Of a DNA stretch of 64,000 nt, positions 46,801-53,712 are shown piece after piece. The notes beneath the pieces are model-generated. The model worked only from the letters and a program-made list of their open reading frames with translations, did no database searches and was not told where the DNA came from. Made by a program: the position numbers and the translations under genes. Origin of the DNA: MWCR01 sp049325475 (GTDB taxonomy: Bacteria > Patescibacteriota > Patescibacteriia > 2-12-FULL-60-25); NCBI GenBank assembly GCA_049325475.1, contig JBMOLN010000007.1:372001-436000 (forward strand), read 5' to 3'. The number at the start of each line of letters is the position of its first letter. Position 1 is the stretch's first letter.

Positions 46801-49800
46801 GCTTTTACGAGACCCGATTCTCAAGCGGGTTTTGAGGGTTTGATGCGTAGTTTGTATTTTGTCTGGTCAATTGTTCCCGAAACTACTCTAAATGAACAGT
46901 TAGCGGCATTGAGTGCGTATGATAAAGGCGTAGGCTGCACGCAAGAGATTATACCGAGTCCGGTGTCTGATGATTATTGGAGAAACAGCATTGATGGCTA
47001 TATGGATCTGGGCGCATTTAATCAGGATTTTAATATATTATTGGGCGGCTTTCAGTGCGATACCGGTTCAGTGCGGGCCGGAGAAGCCTGTCGTGAAGAA
47101 TCGGCCAACTCCATAGATTGCCCCCGGGAAATCAAACCGTGCAATACTTACCAAACCGACGCGGATGGCTGGCCAACTTGCGGGCATTGCACCGTAAACG
47201 ATCCCGATCAAAAGCAAAAAGATCAATATTGGAAGCTTTACCCGGGAACTGGTTATTGTGAAGGATTCAACCCCTTGGCGCGCTGCCGTTCCAATAATGA
47301 CTGTACTTTTAACAAGTTTGAGCACTGGGGCGCTTATGATGAAGGCGGAGCGCAGGGTAAATTAATAGAAATAAAACAAGATTTAAAACCGGTATTCTCC
47401 GGATCGGATCCCGAATGGGTCAAGCCCGGCGCCAATTTAAACAAAACCGTGCGTTTGCCAAGGCCGCTGTTCAACTCCACGGACAATAAAGTTCCGGATA
47501 ACTACTCCGAACCTGCAACCTTGGCGTTGGCCGGCTCCGCTCCCGGAAATTACTTAGATGAGTTTCAGAGCATGTATACGGGTGCTGATGATAAACATTT
47601 GACAAAAGTGGAGGCTTATGCAAAAGGCGCACAAACACCTTATTGTGCCGATAAGGCATGGCACAATGTTTGCTACAGTATGTTGCGGCTTTTCAGTTGG
47701 TCAGGCTGGGAAGGCGAAACCGCGGATTGGGTGACTAGGTGCGAAAATTATTGCCGTACAACTATGCGCATGTATCCTAATTCTTATGCCAAAAATTTCG
47801 ACATTATTGCGTTAAGCACAGCCAATCAAAAACGCCGCACTGCGGCAGTGGCTCCTTTTGCGGTTGACCCGTCCATACGCAATCTTTTATCGCATGGTTT
47901 TATCTTTTTGGATATTGCTGGAGATGAACATATGGACATGGATCAAGGGCGAGCTCGTTTTTACAGATATTATTTTGGCGGTAATCCGCTAGGCAGTCCT
48001 TATAACAGTATCTTGACAGATCTTGCTGGTTGGTCTTTGGATGAATTCTCCGGCTGGGCTTCTGTTTTTACCGGAGTTTTGACCGAAGAAGAATCACCCG
48101 CTTATTTTAATGCTGTATTCGGGTATCTGAAACGCTTAAATGACAGCTTCCCATGGCGGGCGGACAAGTTATACTTTACTACCGTTTTCCCGTTAGCCGC
48201 AGAAGGCGCGTATAATGAACCCGAAGGCTATGAAATATATTGGAACAGTCAGAGCCCTAATTATTTAAAACCTTTCGAAAAATATTGGGAAGGCTTTGGC
48301 ATGTCGCGCGATTTGTTTGAAATAGCTTCCAAATACATGGAAAATAAGGAAAAAGATAAGACATTTTCAACAACCTACGACACATATCGAGAAGAAAAAG
48401 ATTATGCGAATCAGGCGGCCAACGACATGCAGGATAACTTTTTCTCAAAAACCGGCTGGGGCAGTTTTTATGAACCGGATGATCCTGACTTGGCTTTGTA
48501 TCCGGGCGCTATTCCGGCTGCCATTCCCAAGCAGACCGGCGATTACCGCGATAAATACCACGTTTATATTCCCGGGCACTGCGAACCGCCCCCGGGAGGC
48601 ACTGATTCAGATTCTATTGACGGAGAGTTGGTTAATGTAATTTTACCCAATCAATCCAATAAATGGGCGGCTTTGGGTCTTCCTGATTCTTTTTGGGCTT
48701 CGCATATAAATGCAGCTTTTAATGTCAATAGTGTAGATGAAACCGGCCCGGATTTATCTGATAATTGCTCTGGCTGCGGATTTAATGATAGGGGCTTAGG
48801 TTCTGTGGACGGTATACCTTTTGTTATGCCCTGGCCTGTTAACAACGAAAATATTTTGGAAACATTTTTAACTGAAGAGTATTTTCATCGCGAAGCTAAT
48901 AATTTGGGAACCACCAAGCCCGAAAAATATACCTGGATTCAGCCCATGGTCACTCCCAAGCTCGGAACCGAATCTTCCGCAATCGGCATCACCTGTGATA
49001 ATTGCCCGGTTGTCAACGACTTGAGGTCAACCTGCCGCTGTGTCGGCGGGCGCTTAAACGGAACCGTACAAGAAAGCCAAGATGACTGCAATATCGATCT
49101 GCCCGATTCGATGAATCCCGACAAATTATCCGATGCTGAAAAACAATCTTCAGTTAAGTCCGATATTTGCAAACCTGTCACTCAACCCAATGGCGAGCCG
49201 CAAACCGGCTGTCAGGCTGATACCGGCATCCGCGGTCATGAAGATCCTGATTTGGATGATAATCTTTGCACTCATCGCGCCGGCTATGTGCCTCGCGGAG
49301 ACGTCTGCGCCGACGGCCGAGATAACTGTCTAATCTCTTATGATGTTTCCGATCTGCAGTCCACCAGCCATGTAAATCGCGATTTAAGCAAAACTCCCGC
49401 ACCTAATGCAACAGACGTCACCACCGGTCTGGATACTTACTTCTATCTCACCGGAGGCAAAAAGAACAAAGACGGACGTGAATACATCTCTTGGTACCGC
49501 CCGCGTCCTCCGCGCATTGCCGCGCCCGATGCCGGACGCTCCGGAACATCCGCCAATGCCCAACCGGTAGGAGTTGTCGACACCTTCAGCATCGACGGCC
49601 GGCCCAGCGGATTAATCTATTATGGCGGCGGACAAGGCCGTGCCACGATCCGCTTTTATGCTTGGGCCGCGCACGACCAGGGTCCGCTCAAATCCATCTA
49701 TATTGATTGGGGCGACGGCACGATTCAGCAAATAAATGATACGCAGATGAAGAACCGCAAACCGGTTTGCAATGTCGCGGGCGAGTGCGAATTTGTCCCC

Positions 49801-50592
49801 GGTCTTGCTTGTTCGGGCGATGCCGACTGCCCGCCCGGAGCCGGCGCTTGCCGCGAGCGCGGATATTGCAAAAAACAAGCCTATAAAGAATGTTATAAAG
49901 ATATTGATTGCGGTAATAACGATCAGTGTGAAACCAGAATGTTCTTTGGCAACAGCACCGAAGCGTGCCAGCAAGGTTATTTTGAATTTTCCCATGTTTA
50001 TAAATGCGACGAAACCATGCACGATAAGATCGGCCTCTTATGCGACAGCTTTGACCGTTGCGAGCAGGAGCCTGATTACGGCTGCGGCAGATGCCGCATC
50101 GGCGAAGCTTGCGTCACCGGTCTTGCTCCCCGTGGAGGATGTTACGATAATACATTGAATCGCTGCCGCTATACTCCGCGCGTTATGGTCTTGGATAATT
50201 GGGGCTGGTGCACGGGCGACTGTTCCCAATCCGACGAGGCCCAGCCCGGCGGACCCAAAGTTGACGCAGATCAAACCACCAGGCATCCGTATGGAGGCTG
50301 TTGGGACGGTTCGGATACCAAATTAAACACGGAAATTAACAAAAATGATACTTTAATTAATGAATGTTCCATCGAATCATATTCTCAACCCGGCAAAACA
50401 TACCCCGCCAATTATTACTCTTATCGTCCTTGGATAGTCTATGACGGTTCAGTGGAAGTCAGCCCTCCGTCAATTTGGGAAGTTGAGCCCGATCCGGCCA
50501 ATCCCGGCGGCTTCAGCTTTAAGGGCATGCTTAACAACTACAGTTTCTCCAGCGGGTTTATCAAATCCGGCATGCAAAACATAACGCCCTAA
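37819..50592 (+). CDS. Giant Cys-rich secreted surface protein (4257 aa)
   Basis: A signal peptide (residues 1-34, cleavage after AHA) leads an estimated 460-kDa extracellular protein. The first 430 residues are helical and Cys-poor. From about 520 to 1700 a motif C-x(5-8)-C-x-x-[FYW] recurs about ten times (CSEESVGCMWF, CTELDVGCQGY, CSLSQVGCEAF, CNEDAIGCKAF, CAEDQNSCRAF, CPVDQSECTEF). Two jelly-roll, CBM-like domains lie near 724-910 (NLVANSSFES to FDQLQLEAG) and 1220-1365. A PKD-like strand set (IYIDWGDGTI) is near 3960, followed by a very Cys-rich EGF-like end. No membrane anchor or sortase motif is seen. It is probably an attachment or cell-contact protein, by analogy with other CPR giants. 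Confidence 0.85.
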   Translation: MIKNRNINPKHKFFLVIIMLVVAGSAFLASFAHANVDTEVPRETPRSVIPSYLIPAMCNGPGCDLNEPVRDYVADSREYQRDLNDFYYENKKVIMQKWQFQLQLAVLSGVLDVLGYYSQQFAYQTAEMILTGGDSGYPMFYADDFGSWLKNTVDTASGVFFDSAFKHMQQVTDANSPAGMIVNASHDLLCGEINPIAFQLSLAFGDTGLLSPGTCTLSKIADNFTAVSDLVSSGDAIKIHEAKFTPTGDDLAVGLDVNNRYIDQLLTAGRDAVLERNESEGMLPILGKIDDTIKWPSVLANDSIQKNNPQQITIDHINRQEEYMIDAFWQAGLESIAWLSIRTFGRHLLFGILQKLFEPDDIAGATTNSPDDLIIKFEMLQNADASGEAQDLYERKQLAKALGDFVIPNFSARDDLDILQEMSVCPAIRNRWNCAIDTALMATIYAGTKDGAITVGRAAGVGSENASYAGEVQGLHPDWELIPESDIKNNTDPSCYQRAYCAGNLKKLRLARIIPIGWEMAANSPFNIKKDGKYITLGEVIRGFHNCNDDGKLDVDHPWCHLIDPGWILNAPAYQCRTRGYGDALIPQVGDRMEDCGDIVSCLSTNQKGECVGGYGYCLAERPVYRFEAQECEAQFASCRTYQYDGGQLSALRYTVERGKCSEESVGCMWFATNRYVTSTASPDGLWVGTVTSGPRVYLDGTRESCSAEGCTRVYKVTPGQPALNLVANSSFESVITDDDTGDILGVNNWNLYGLGTCTQFSSLTESLTADYRQGGFSILLKESGCDYPARAEQLVEITPNQNYTFSYYSKNPDASPNGDIELLFGYLDELTGDFIELNGAAGDIAFYQDCNFGGGGLLRLRVGISPAEAGEWQHPVCQFASPVKATHVLITLTGAADGINFDQLQLEAGEVATDFVEGVNPDLPAAYLKIAPDEYNCTGDDANDHPSCKNFARRCTELDVGCQGYTDIEDPTAPEIPAKLSDRDKCPGFCAGYGEYRKLASAFDLVQNPAEPEFNDPDDETVAYFIPNLAEECSLSQVGCEAFTNMESAAAGGEQVSHYNYTRSCEKPNDLTQTYFTWEGSDAEGYQLYTWALIASSTTDKAPKLLLKGAQLGDIKDPKTCNEITWQTGSDLDCRQFYDDQGQVYYRYFSQTVASDASCTVMRKDDSTEADCNKTGGFEFIPQNKSCLYNVLPSASSICSASAGGCRAFLGPTGRNVIRAFETDFKDDAMLNLISSNANTSILQSDESVLVGDKSIRLEPAPGQGIQAEFEVPLLATSSLFRVSFWAKSEYPQTAANVLATVAVDGNTIGSFAPDIRWQRFEFGPFYVVSNPMKLVISGPAQLGSVFLDTMQVDELHDTRFIIKNSWSVPAACDATPEGIPEPRAMLGCRAYNDRDGNTAYVRQFSNLCNEDAIGCKAFVDTRGMPRPYKESYFINGTEGASLKSDGLARLYEEQYIGSWNITSKPYRYYYAIDDERGRCAEDQNSCRAFGRPVFSQDRLSLAATSHAVLDTDLAVYQNQQNIFAFETVLLKDEWDRYFGEQGQTDLACRKDELHCNRFISGNVTEYFRDPGNHTCFWQTGKALKANPSVGIYTDGEYKGWFRDGTDTPCYPGSISKSPYQKNGDEFGIYFNGEDQYSGWAGKCPVDQSECTEFVDPNDSSNADYPDGRPYYLINSSKLDTRSCSGQVDPLSGCILFNNKSVPQLFASSKATYAKVMDEQGAPQSYIDCEGDPDNVYCAQTARCADFDAVPNQYGQQIVNKYNESIAPRLAELQEKIKNQGCQTDADCEFTFRDYPNGDAVIGSFVGRCVTAKNDANIVLKVNLDRECARWMGCRTGETLYDAAQQKFVNQCTDLELCERNGSNNEDIFCSQFVNRNTEDFFKEGQFISLEKYSARQIYFGAMDYSGFTVPNQYLLPDIKPRSVAKDLLPPEASMSNRYEDDVRLTAKIPMKSDDVDSYTDVNFTGGVNLCQDSRTKRIGYVVKEADGDYCILAINEPQALSVSVGGQALDTDLSRDIQQIYSEFVKGNVSQNNANVQSAMPAPECQLYPEATSPLPNQYVAKWSTAFEPPIPEEMAEGYENANACVYGEDCSCSYRKVRYDSGDELYYSVKGAAPLVGICVGGTNAGKACVPGGYIPVDNANRVLVSGQTSTGLESVVSAACGGGYCAAIQDVVVQNGRYGYCLERDRTRAGDVSQTSAPCLTWSPQAVLGGRYDLSHFSPTAGYMPPQGSGEYYCVSGGNEQKLEAPDLKTYWGDVGTVRGGSNFWNPGNLYEFAFSRSDVWYYGTEPANAYDNISIDGARNRFIGGDSNVDCINLVVDNPETSKVEKPTRPTQCDEGDNVKAHYTQNMRFACRRASLCEGYITPDTDGWERPDANDNEGRWIMTGNSISNSYMEYFIPFGLSLNQPFNEKYFDYRYGLFKFSISPYAVGSACKWNPRWLGMSHVTADLSPESTQFSCQGYLQQIQQNSQQFVNQFNQQFPGVLDRQSEKILRNSEGVPVKLECALGGGECFYKYWEAGFNDGGQEAFTWPEKTHKDKLGQFNFRDQFRVYYAHECTAGKPFFSIRAMFQNLNWDSNRLSADEAKNLKLDGPWQFVGFWITTCLPPDYSKSAQRFDPGWLYMRLDIVKADVCQEVGQVVAPYTRESAAFADRVWAEGKFFLPVIGVEYASRNEPFGSALATGAIGNDPMLVGASVPISADVSSAPTFIDSGVTVQSLFNRQNAWAPLSNIFARVYKVWRWDPIPVHSWDWACVSGSKKGKICTVNASKYQGLVDCSDYATCDPDISVNEKNQNWRCNTLSGVNRGLHCGDETVPARNVDPVCHNAPVAWKEDKNTGQLQTKELYGACKKIPNAASVKLSTGQYGMSGHSGGLCDTWNGSYDQKYDITLNIATGPSGQYFVPALIYLNDNGFTNYGNKATPYVAVWAILKMQSDLVATGQSGGGLQSQGNFRDILVAISKDANLRNKFYDAAELVLIKNNVSKVFGQNETTSAFTRPDSQAGFEGLMRSLYFVWSIVPETTLNEQLAALSAYDKGVGCTQEIIPSPVSDDYWRNSIDGYMDLGAFNQDFNILLGGFQCDTGSVRAGEACREESANSIDCPREIKPCNTYQTDADGWPTCGHCTVNDPDQKQKDQYWKLYPGTGYCEGFNPLARCRSNNDCTFNKFEHWGAYDEGGAQGKLIEIKQDLKPVFSGSDPEWVKPGANLNKTVRLPRPLFNSTDNKVPDNYSEPATLALAGSAPGNYLDEFQSMYTGADDKHLTKVEAYAKGAQTPYCADKAWHNVCYSMLRLFSWSGWEGETADWVTRCENYCRTTMRMYPNSYAKNFDIIALSTANQKRRTAAVAPFAVDPSIRNLLSHGFIFLDIAGDEHMDMDQGRARFYRYYFGGNPLGSPYNSILTDLAGWSLDEFSGWASVFTGVLTEEESPAYFNAVFGYLKRLNDSFPWRADKLYFTTVFPLAAEGAYNEPEGYEIYWNSQSPNYLKPFEKYWEGFGMSRDLFEIASKYMENKEKDKTFSTTYDTYREEKDYANQAANDMQDNFFSKTGWGSFYEPDDPDLALYPGAIPAAIPKQTGDYRDKYHVYIPGHCEPPPGGTDSDSIDGELVNVILPNQSNKWAALGLPDSFWASHINAAFNVNSVDETGPDLSDNCSGCGFNDRGLGSVDGIPFVMPWPVNNENILETFLTEEYFHREANNLGTTKPEKYTWIQPMVTPKLGTESSAIGITCDNCPVVNDLRSTCRCVGGRLNGTVQESQDDCNIDLPDSMNPDKLSDAEKQSSVKSDICKPVTQPNGEPQTGCQADTGIRGHEDPDLDDNLCTHRAGYVPRGDVCADGRDNCLISYDVSDLQSTSHVNRDLSKTPAPNATDVTTGLDTYFYLTGGKKNKDGREYISWYRPRPPRIAAPDAGRSGTSANAQPVGVVDTFSIDGRPSGLIYYGGGQGRATIRFYAWAAHDQGPLKSIYIDWGDGTIQQINDTQMKNRKPVCNVAGECEFVPGLACSGDADCPPGAGACRERGYCKKQAYKECYKDIDCGNNDQCETRMFFGNSTEACQQGYFEFSHVYKCDETMHDKIGLLCDSFDRCEQEPDYGCGRCRIGEACVTGLAPRGGCYDNTLNRCRYTPRVMVLDNWGWCTGDCSQSDEAQPGGPKVDADQTTRHPYGGCWDGSDTKLNTEINKNDTLINECSIESYSQPGKTYPANYYSYRPWIVYDGSVEVSPPSIWEVEPDPANPGGFSFKGMLNNYSFSSGFIKSGMQNITP

Positions 50593-50602
50593 AATCAGTA
50601 AT

Positions 50603-52246
50603 ATGAAAAATATTCTCGCTCTCGCTCTGTTTGCCCTCGCTTTGACCGGCGTGCTGGTATTTGCTTCACAGGCCGATCCTGTCGAGGCCGTGACATTGCC
50701 CACGTTCAAGTTTAAATTCGACATTCAGAAATTAAAACTGCGAGGCATAACCAGTTTTACTTTTAACCGTTCATTAATGATTAAAAGTTTTAAAAACTGC
50801 TCTGAAATATCCGGACTTTGCGAGCAGGAATATCTCAAGTGCCGGGGATTAATCAGCAGTTTCGATCAAGACAGCGATGAAATTCTGCTTAAAGCCAAAA
50901 ATGCCTGCATCTACAGCTGTGAAGGCGCGCCCGATCATTGTTTTGGCTTGGATTTGGCCCAAGGGAAGATAGCCAAGCCTGAAACTTACACTCCTCCCCA
51001 GCAAGCTCCCAAACCTGAACCCAAAACCTGCGCCGGTCCGTCCGAACGTGATTGCACAACGGCTACCGGCGCGCCCGGAACGCAAACCGCGGCTTCCTGT
51101 GATACGACAACCGGAAACTGGAGTTTTGGCGAATGCAAAGCAACTTTTAACTTTAAAACCTGTTCCGGTCCCACAACCCGCTCTTGCGTTATAGATGGAG
51201 TCCCCGGCACGCAGAAGGCTTCGGTTTGCGACCCGTATTCCGGAGAATATGTTTGGGGCCAATGCTTGGTGCAGACAAATTACTGTACTTCTTACACATA
51301 TTCGGCTTGGAGCGCTTGCAAAGACGGCAAACAAACCCGCAGTATAACGTCGTCCTCGCCGGCCGGATGCATACCGCTTGATGCCACAACATCTCAAAGC
51401 TGTGAGGTTGTTTGTGAAACCAAACAACCGCAATGTCCCGCAGGCTACTCCGGCTCCTATGTCTGCCAAAACGGCGAGTGGGTGAATAAGTGCCAGGCTC
51501 CCTCATCCAAATGTCCCAAACTTCAGCAGGATTGGAGAGTCTGCGTGATGTCGGACGGCCGTTACGGCCGCGAGTATACGGATTATTGCAATGAATCAAC
51601 GGGCGAATGGGTTTGGCGCGTTTGCAACGTCTATCCAAACCTGCAGCCCGAATGCACCGCTTTTACTTATACGGACTGGACCAAATGCTCCGGAGGCAGC
51701 CAAGGCCGCACCATCCTTACAAGATCGCCTTATGGCTGTGCGGGCGGCAATCCAATCACCACGCAGTCTTGCTCGGTCACCTGTACTTCTTTTGAATACA
51801 GTAAATGGACCGCTTGCTCGGGCGGCTCTCAAACCCGCACTGTTATTTCTTCCTCTCCGGCCGGCTGCACGGGCGGCAGTCCGGTGACTTATCAAACTTG
51901 CTGCGACGCGCCCCAGCCTTCTTGCCCCAGCAGTTGGACGGGTTCGTATACCTGTTCAAACAATTATTGGTACAATACTTGCGTGCCGCCGGGCGCTTCA
52001 TTGTGCTATCGCGGAGTTACCTATAAAAATGTCACCGAAAAGAGCGGAGTAAAAGCTTACGCCAAATGCGTTGGAATCGGCTACAATGAAAATGGAAAAT
52101 TCTGTTTGTATAATACTTGTCCCAACCTCCAGCAATGGAATGAATACGGATCAGAAGCGAATTTTAAAAATTATGTGGACACCATTTACAGCAATACGGT
52201 CCCAAGCAGCTGCAATCCAAAATTCCAGTACACTCAATGCAAATAA
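50603..52246 (+). CDS. Secreted protein with thrombospondin type-1-like repeats
   Basis: 547 residues with a signal peptide (MKNILALALFALALTGVLVF). After an N-terminal region come two C-x-GP-[ST]-x-R-[DS]-C blocks each ending W-x-[FW]-G-[EQ]-C, three TSP1-like repeats (YSAWSACKDGKQTRSI, YTDWTKCSGGSQGRTI, YSKWTACSGGSQTRTV, each followed by SP-x-GC), and two C-P-x-x-[WY]-x-GSY-x-C modules. Such repeats usually bind glycans or proteins. It starts 10 bases after the giant gene and is the last gene of the surface operon. Confidence 0.82.
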   Translation: MKNILALALFALALTGVLVFASQADPVEAVTLPTFKFKFDIQKLKLRGITSFTFNRSLMIKSFKNCSEISGLCEQEYLKCRGLISSFDQDSDEILLKAKNACIYSCEGAPDHCFGLDLAQGKIAKPETYTPPQQAPKPEPKTCAGPSERDCTTATGAPGTQTAASCDTTTGNWSFGECKATFNFKTCSGPTTRSCVIDGVPGTQKASVCDPYSGEYVWGQCLVQTNYCTSYTYSAWSACKDGKQTRSITSSSPAGCIPLDATTSQSCEVVCETKQPQCPAGYSGSYVCQNGEWVNKCQAPSSKCPKLQQDWRVCVMSDGRYGREYTDYCNESTGEWVWRVCNVYPNLQPECTAFTYTDWTKCSGGSQGRTILTRSPYGCAGGNPITTQSCSVTCTSFEYSKWTACSGGSQTRTVISSSPAGCTGGSPVTYQTCCDAPQPSCPSSWTGSYTCSNNYWYNTCVPPGASLCYRGVTYKNVTEKSGVKAYAKCVGIGYNENGKFCLYNTCPNLQQWNEYGSEANFKNYVDTIYSNTVPSSCNPKFQYTQCK

Positions 52247-52247
52247 A

Positions 52248-52301
52248 AAAATCCCCTTTTGGGGGGATGGGGGAGAAGACGGGATGATTTCCCGTCTTTT
52301 T
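52248..52301. terminator. Palindromic spacer element plus bidirectional terminator
   Basis: ATCCCCTTTTGGGGGGATGG is a degenerate copy of the C/G-rich spacer element. Then AGACGGG-ATGATTT-CCCGTCT with TTTTTA (52277-52302) terminates the surface operon. On the minus strand the same stem follows the stop codon of the 263-aa gene. Confidence 0.75.
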
Positions 52302-53091
52302 ATTCATTGGAGAGATGCACTGCCGGCTTGTCAAAAGCGGGAGGCCGTTTTGAAGATGGGGGCGGCAGTTGCAGATCTTCCAAGTAAATCATCCTGTCTT
52401 TGCCTGCGGCCTGCTTTGCGCAAACCGCGTTCATGAGATGCGCCGTCAGGTGCCCGACGGACTTCCAAGGATGCGCTTTCAGATATTCCAGAGCGTCTTC
52501 TTCCAGTTCGGCGAACATGCCAAATGATTGCGCGAGCCATCTCATTATCATGTATATGATTTTATCCCAATCGTCTTGGCGCTCATTCCAACGCGGCCAA
52601 TGCACAAAGCGATGATTATCTTCACCGCAATAATCAAGAAAATCTTTCGTGAATATCTGCTCGGGATCAACGCCTTTTTGCTCCGGAAGACACAAGATAT
52701 TCAGCCTAAGTCTAAGTGCGTATTCATCCACAAGCAGTGTTTGTATGCCGATCGGAATCTGCGAAGCGTTGATAAAGAACAAACCCTCGGCGTCGGAGTT
52801 GCTTGACAGAGTCGCTTTTTCTTTACCCGGCAAAACAACCGCATATCTTGCCACTTTCAGTCTGAGCGCCAAGTGCTTAAACAAAGCCGGAGCCTCCATG
52901 AGATCGCCAATGTTAGCCCTGATGGCAACGGCGTTCCCGTGCTTGGCCTTGGCCTCGCAATTGCTCAGCATGGCTTTCATGACCGTACTGCCCGCGCAAA
53001 GCGGCAGCGGGCTGACCAGCGTCGCATTTTTGCTCGGCTGGCTTGTTGGTTGGCTGTCTCTAACCAGCTTCATGAGTCTTTTTATCGTCAC
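52300..53091 (-). CDS. Unknown 263-aa accessory protein
   Basis: Starts at GTG (VTIKRLMKLVRDSQPTSQ) with SD AAAGGAG; a TTG 21 bases upstream is less likely because it precedes the SD. No family is recognised. The middle (GNAVAIRANIGDLMEAPALF, then ARYAVVLPGKEKATLS) looks alpha/beta, and the C-terminal half is helical with many Trp (FVHWPRWNERQDDWDKIIYM). There is no membrane segment. It has a consensus promoter, an SD and a position between two core operons, the same style as the other accessory islets. Confidence 0.75.
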   Translation of the reverse strand: MTIKRLMKLVRDSQPTSQPSKNATLVSPLPLCAGSTVMKAMLSNCEAKAKHGNAVAIRANIGDLMEAPALFKHLALRLKVARYAVVLPGKEKATLSSNSDAEGLFFINASQIPIGIQTLLVDEYALRLRLNILCLPEQKGVDPEQIFTKDFLDYCGEDNHRFVHWPRWNERQDDWDKIIYMIMRWLAQSFGMFAELEEDALEYLKAHPWKSVGHLTAHLMNAVCAKQAAGKDRMIYLEDLQLPPPSSKRPPAFDKPAVHLSNE

Positions 53092-53123
53092 TTCCGCTTC
53101 TCCTTTATCCAAAGAACTTGCGC

Positions 53124-53152
53124 AGTATAAGCCAAATTTGCGATTCCGTCAA
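53124..53152 (-). promoter_or_regulatory. Promoter of the 263-aa gene
   Basis: On the minus strand TTGACG (53147-53152), 17 bases, TATACT (53124-53129). Its -35 box is only three bases from the -35 box of the divergent promoter. Confidence 0.8.
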
Positions 53153-53155
53153 GAT

Positions 53156-53184
53156 TTGACAATAATCTCAAAATCCGCTATATT
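53156..53184 (+). promoter_or_regulatory. Divergent consensus promoter followed at once by a terminator hairpin
   Basis: TTGACA (53156-53161), 17 bases, TATATT (53179-53184). The predicted start near 53191 is only a few bases before the hairpin at 53195-53215. Confidence 0.75.
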
Positions 53185-53194
53185 ATGCACATTG

Positions 53195-53222
53195 ACTCGT
53201 TCTGGATGAACGAGTTTTCTTT
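53195..53222 (+). terminator. Terminator or attenuator hairpin at the transcript start
   Basis: ACTCGTTC-TGGAT-GAACGAGT is a perfect 8-bp stem followed by TTTCTTT. It would stop most transcripts from the divergent promoter within about 30 bases. Confidence 0.65.
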
Positions 53223-53236
53223 ATAACATGAACTAG

Positions 53237-53278
53237 AACCAGGGTTTTCAGGATTCACAAGAATTTACTTGATTATTA
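53237..53278. repeat. Left imperfect arm of a repeat around the GxxExxY gene
   Basis: AACCAGGGTTTTCAGGATTC followed by ACTTGATTATTA resembles the reverse complement of 53662-53706 (AACCAGGATTTACCTGATTT, AAGATTATTAATT). The match is imperfect. Confidence 0.4.
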
Positions 53279-53288
53279 TCTTATTCCT

Positions 53289-53660
53289 ATGGATTTAAAA
53301 GAACTCACGCATGTAGTAATCGGTTGTGCGATGTCAGTGCACAGAGAGCTTGGTAATGGATTTCAAGAATTAATTTATGCAAGGGCTCTTGCAATAGAAT
53401 TAGAGAATAAGAGAATTAACTTCATACGAGAGATGCCGATGCCAATATATTATCAAGATAAACAAATTGGTACACGGCGAGTGGATTTTTTCATTGAAGA
53501 GATAATCATGGTTGAGATTAAAGCGGTTCATGATATGGATGACGTGCACCTTGCTCAAGCAAAAAATTACCTTGAGGCTTATAAAACAAAAATCGGACTA
53601 TTATTAAATTTTGGAGCCCCAAGCCTCCAATTCAAAAGACTATTTAATAATAAAATATAA
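53289..53660 (+). CDS. GxxExxY protein (PDDEXK_3-like)
   Basis: 123 residues of the GxxExxY family (TIGR04256, PF13366): the name-giving motif appears as GNGFQELIY, followed by EMPMPIYYQDKQIGTRRVDF, the DFFIEEIIMVEIKAV strand with nuclease-like acids, and QAKNYLEAYKTKIGLLLNFG. The fold is related to PD-(D/E)XK nucleases; the function is unknown. The gene lies between imperfect inverted arms and, like the four-helix-bundle gene, belongs to a small-gene class that recurs in CPR genomes. No SD. Confidence 0.92.
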   Translation: MDLKELTHVVIGCAMSVHRELGNGFQELIYARALAIELENKRINFIREMPMPIYYQDKQIGTRRVDFFIEEIIMVEIKAVHDMDDVHLAQAKNYLEAYKTKIGLLLNFGAPSLQFKRLFNNKI

Positions 53661-53712
53661 TTAATAATCTTGTTAATAATTAAAAATCAGGTAAATCCTG
53701 GTTAAAGTTAAT

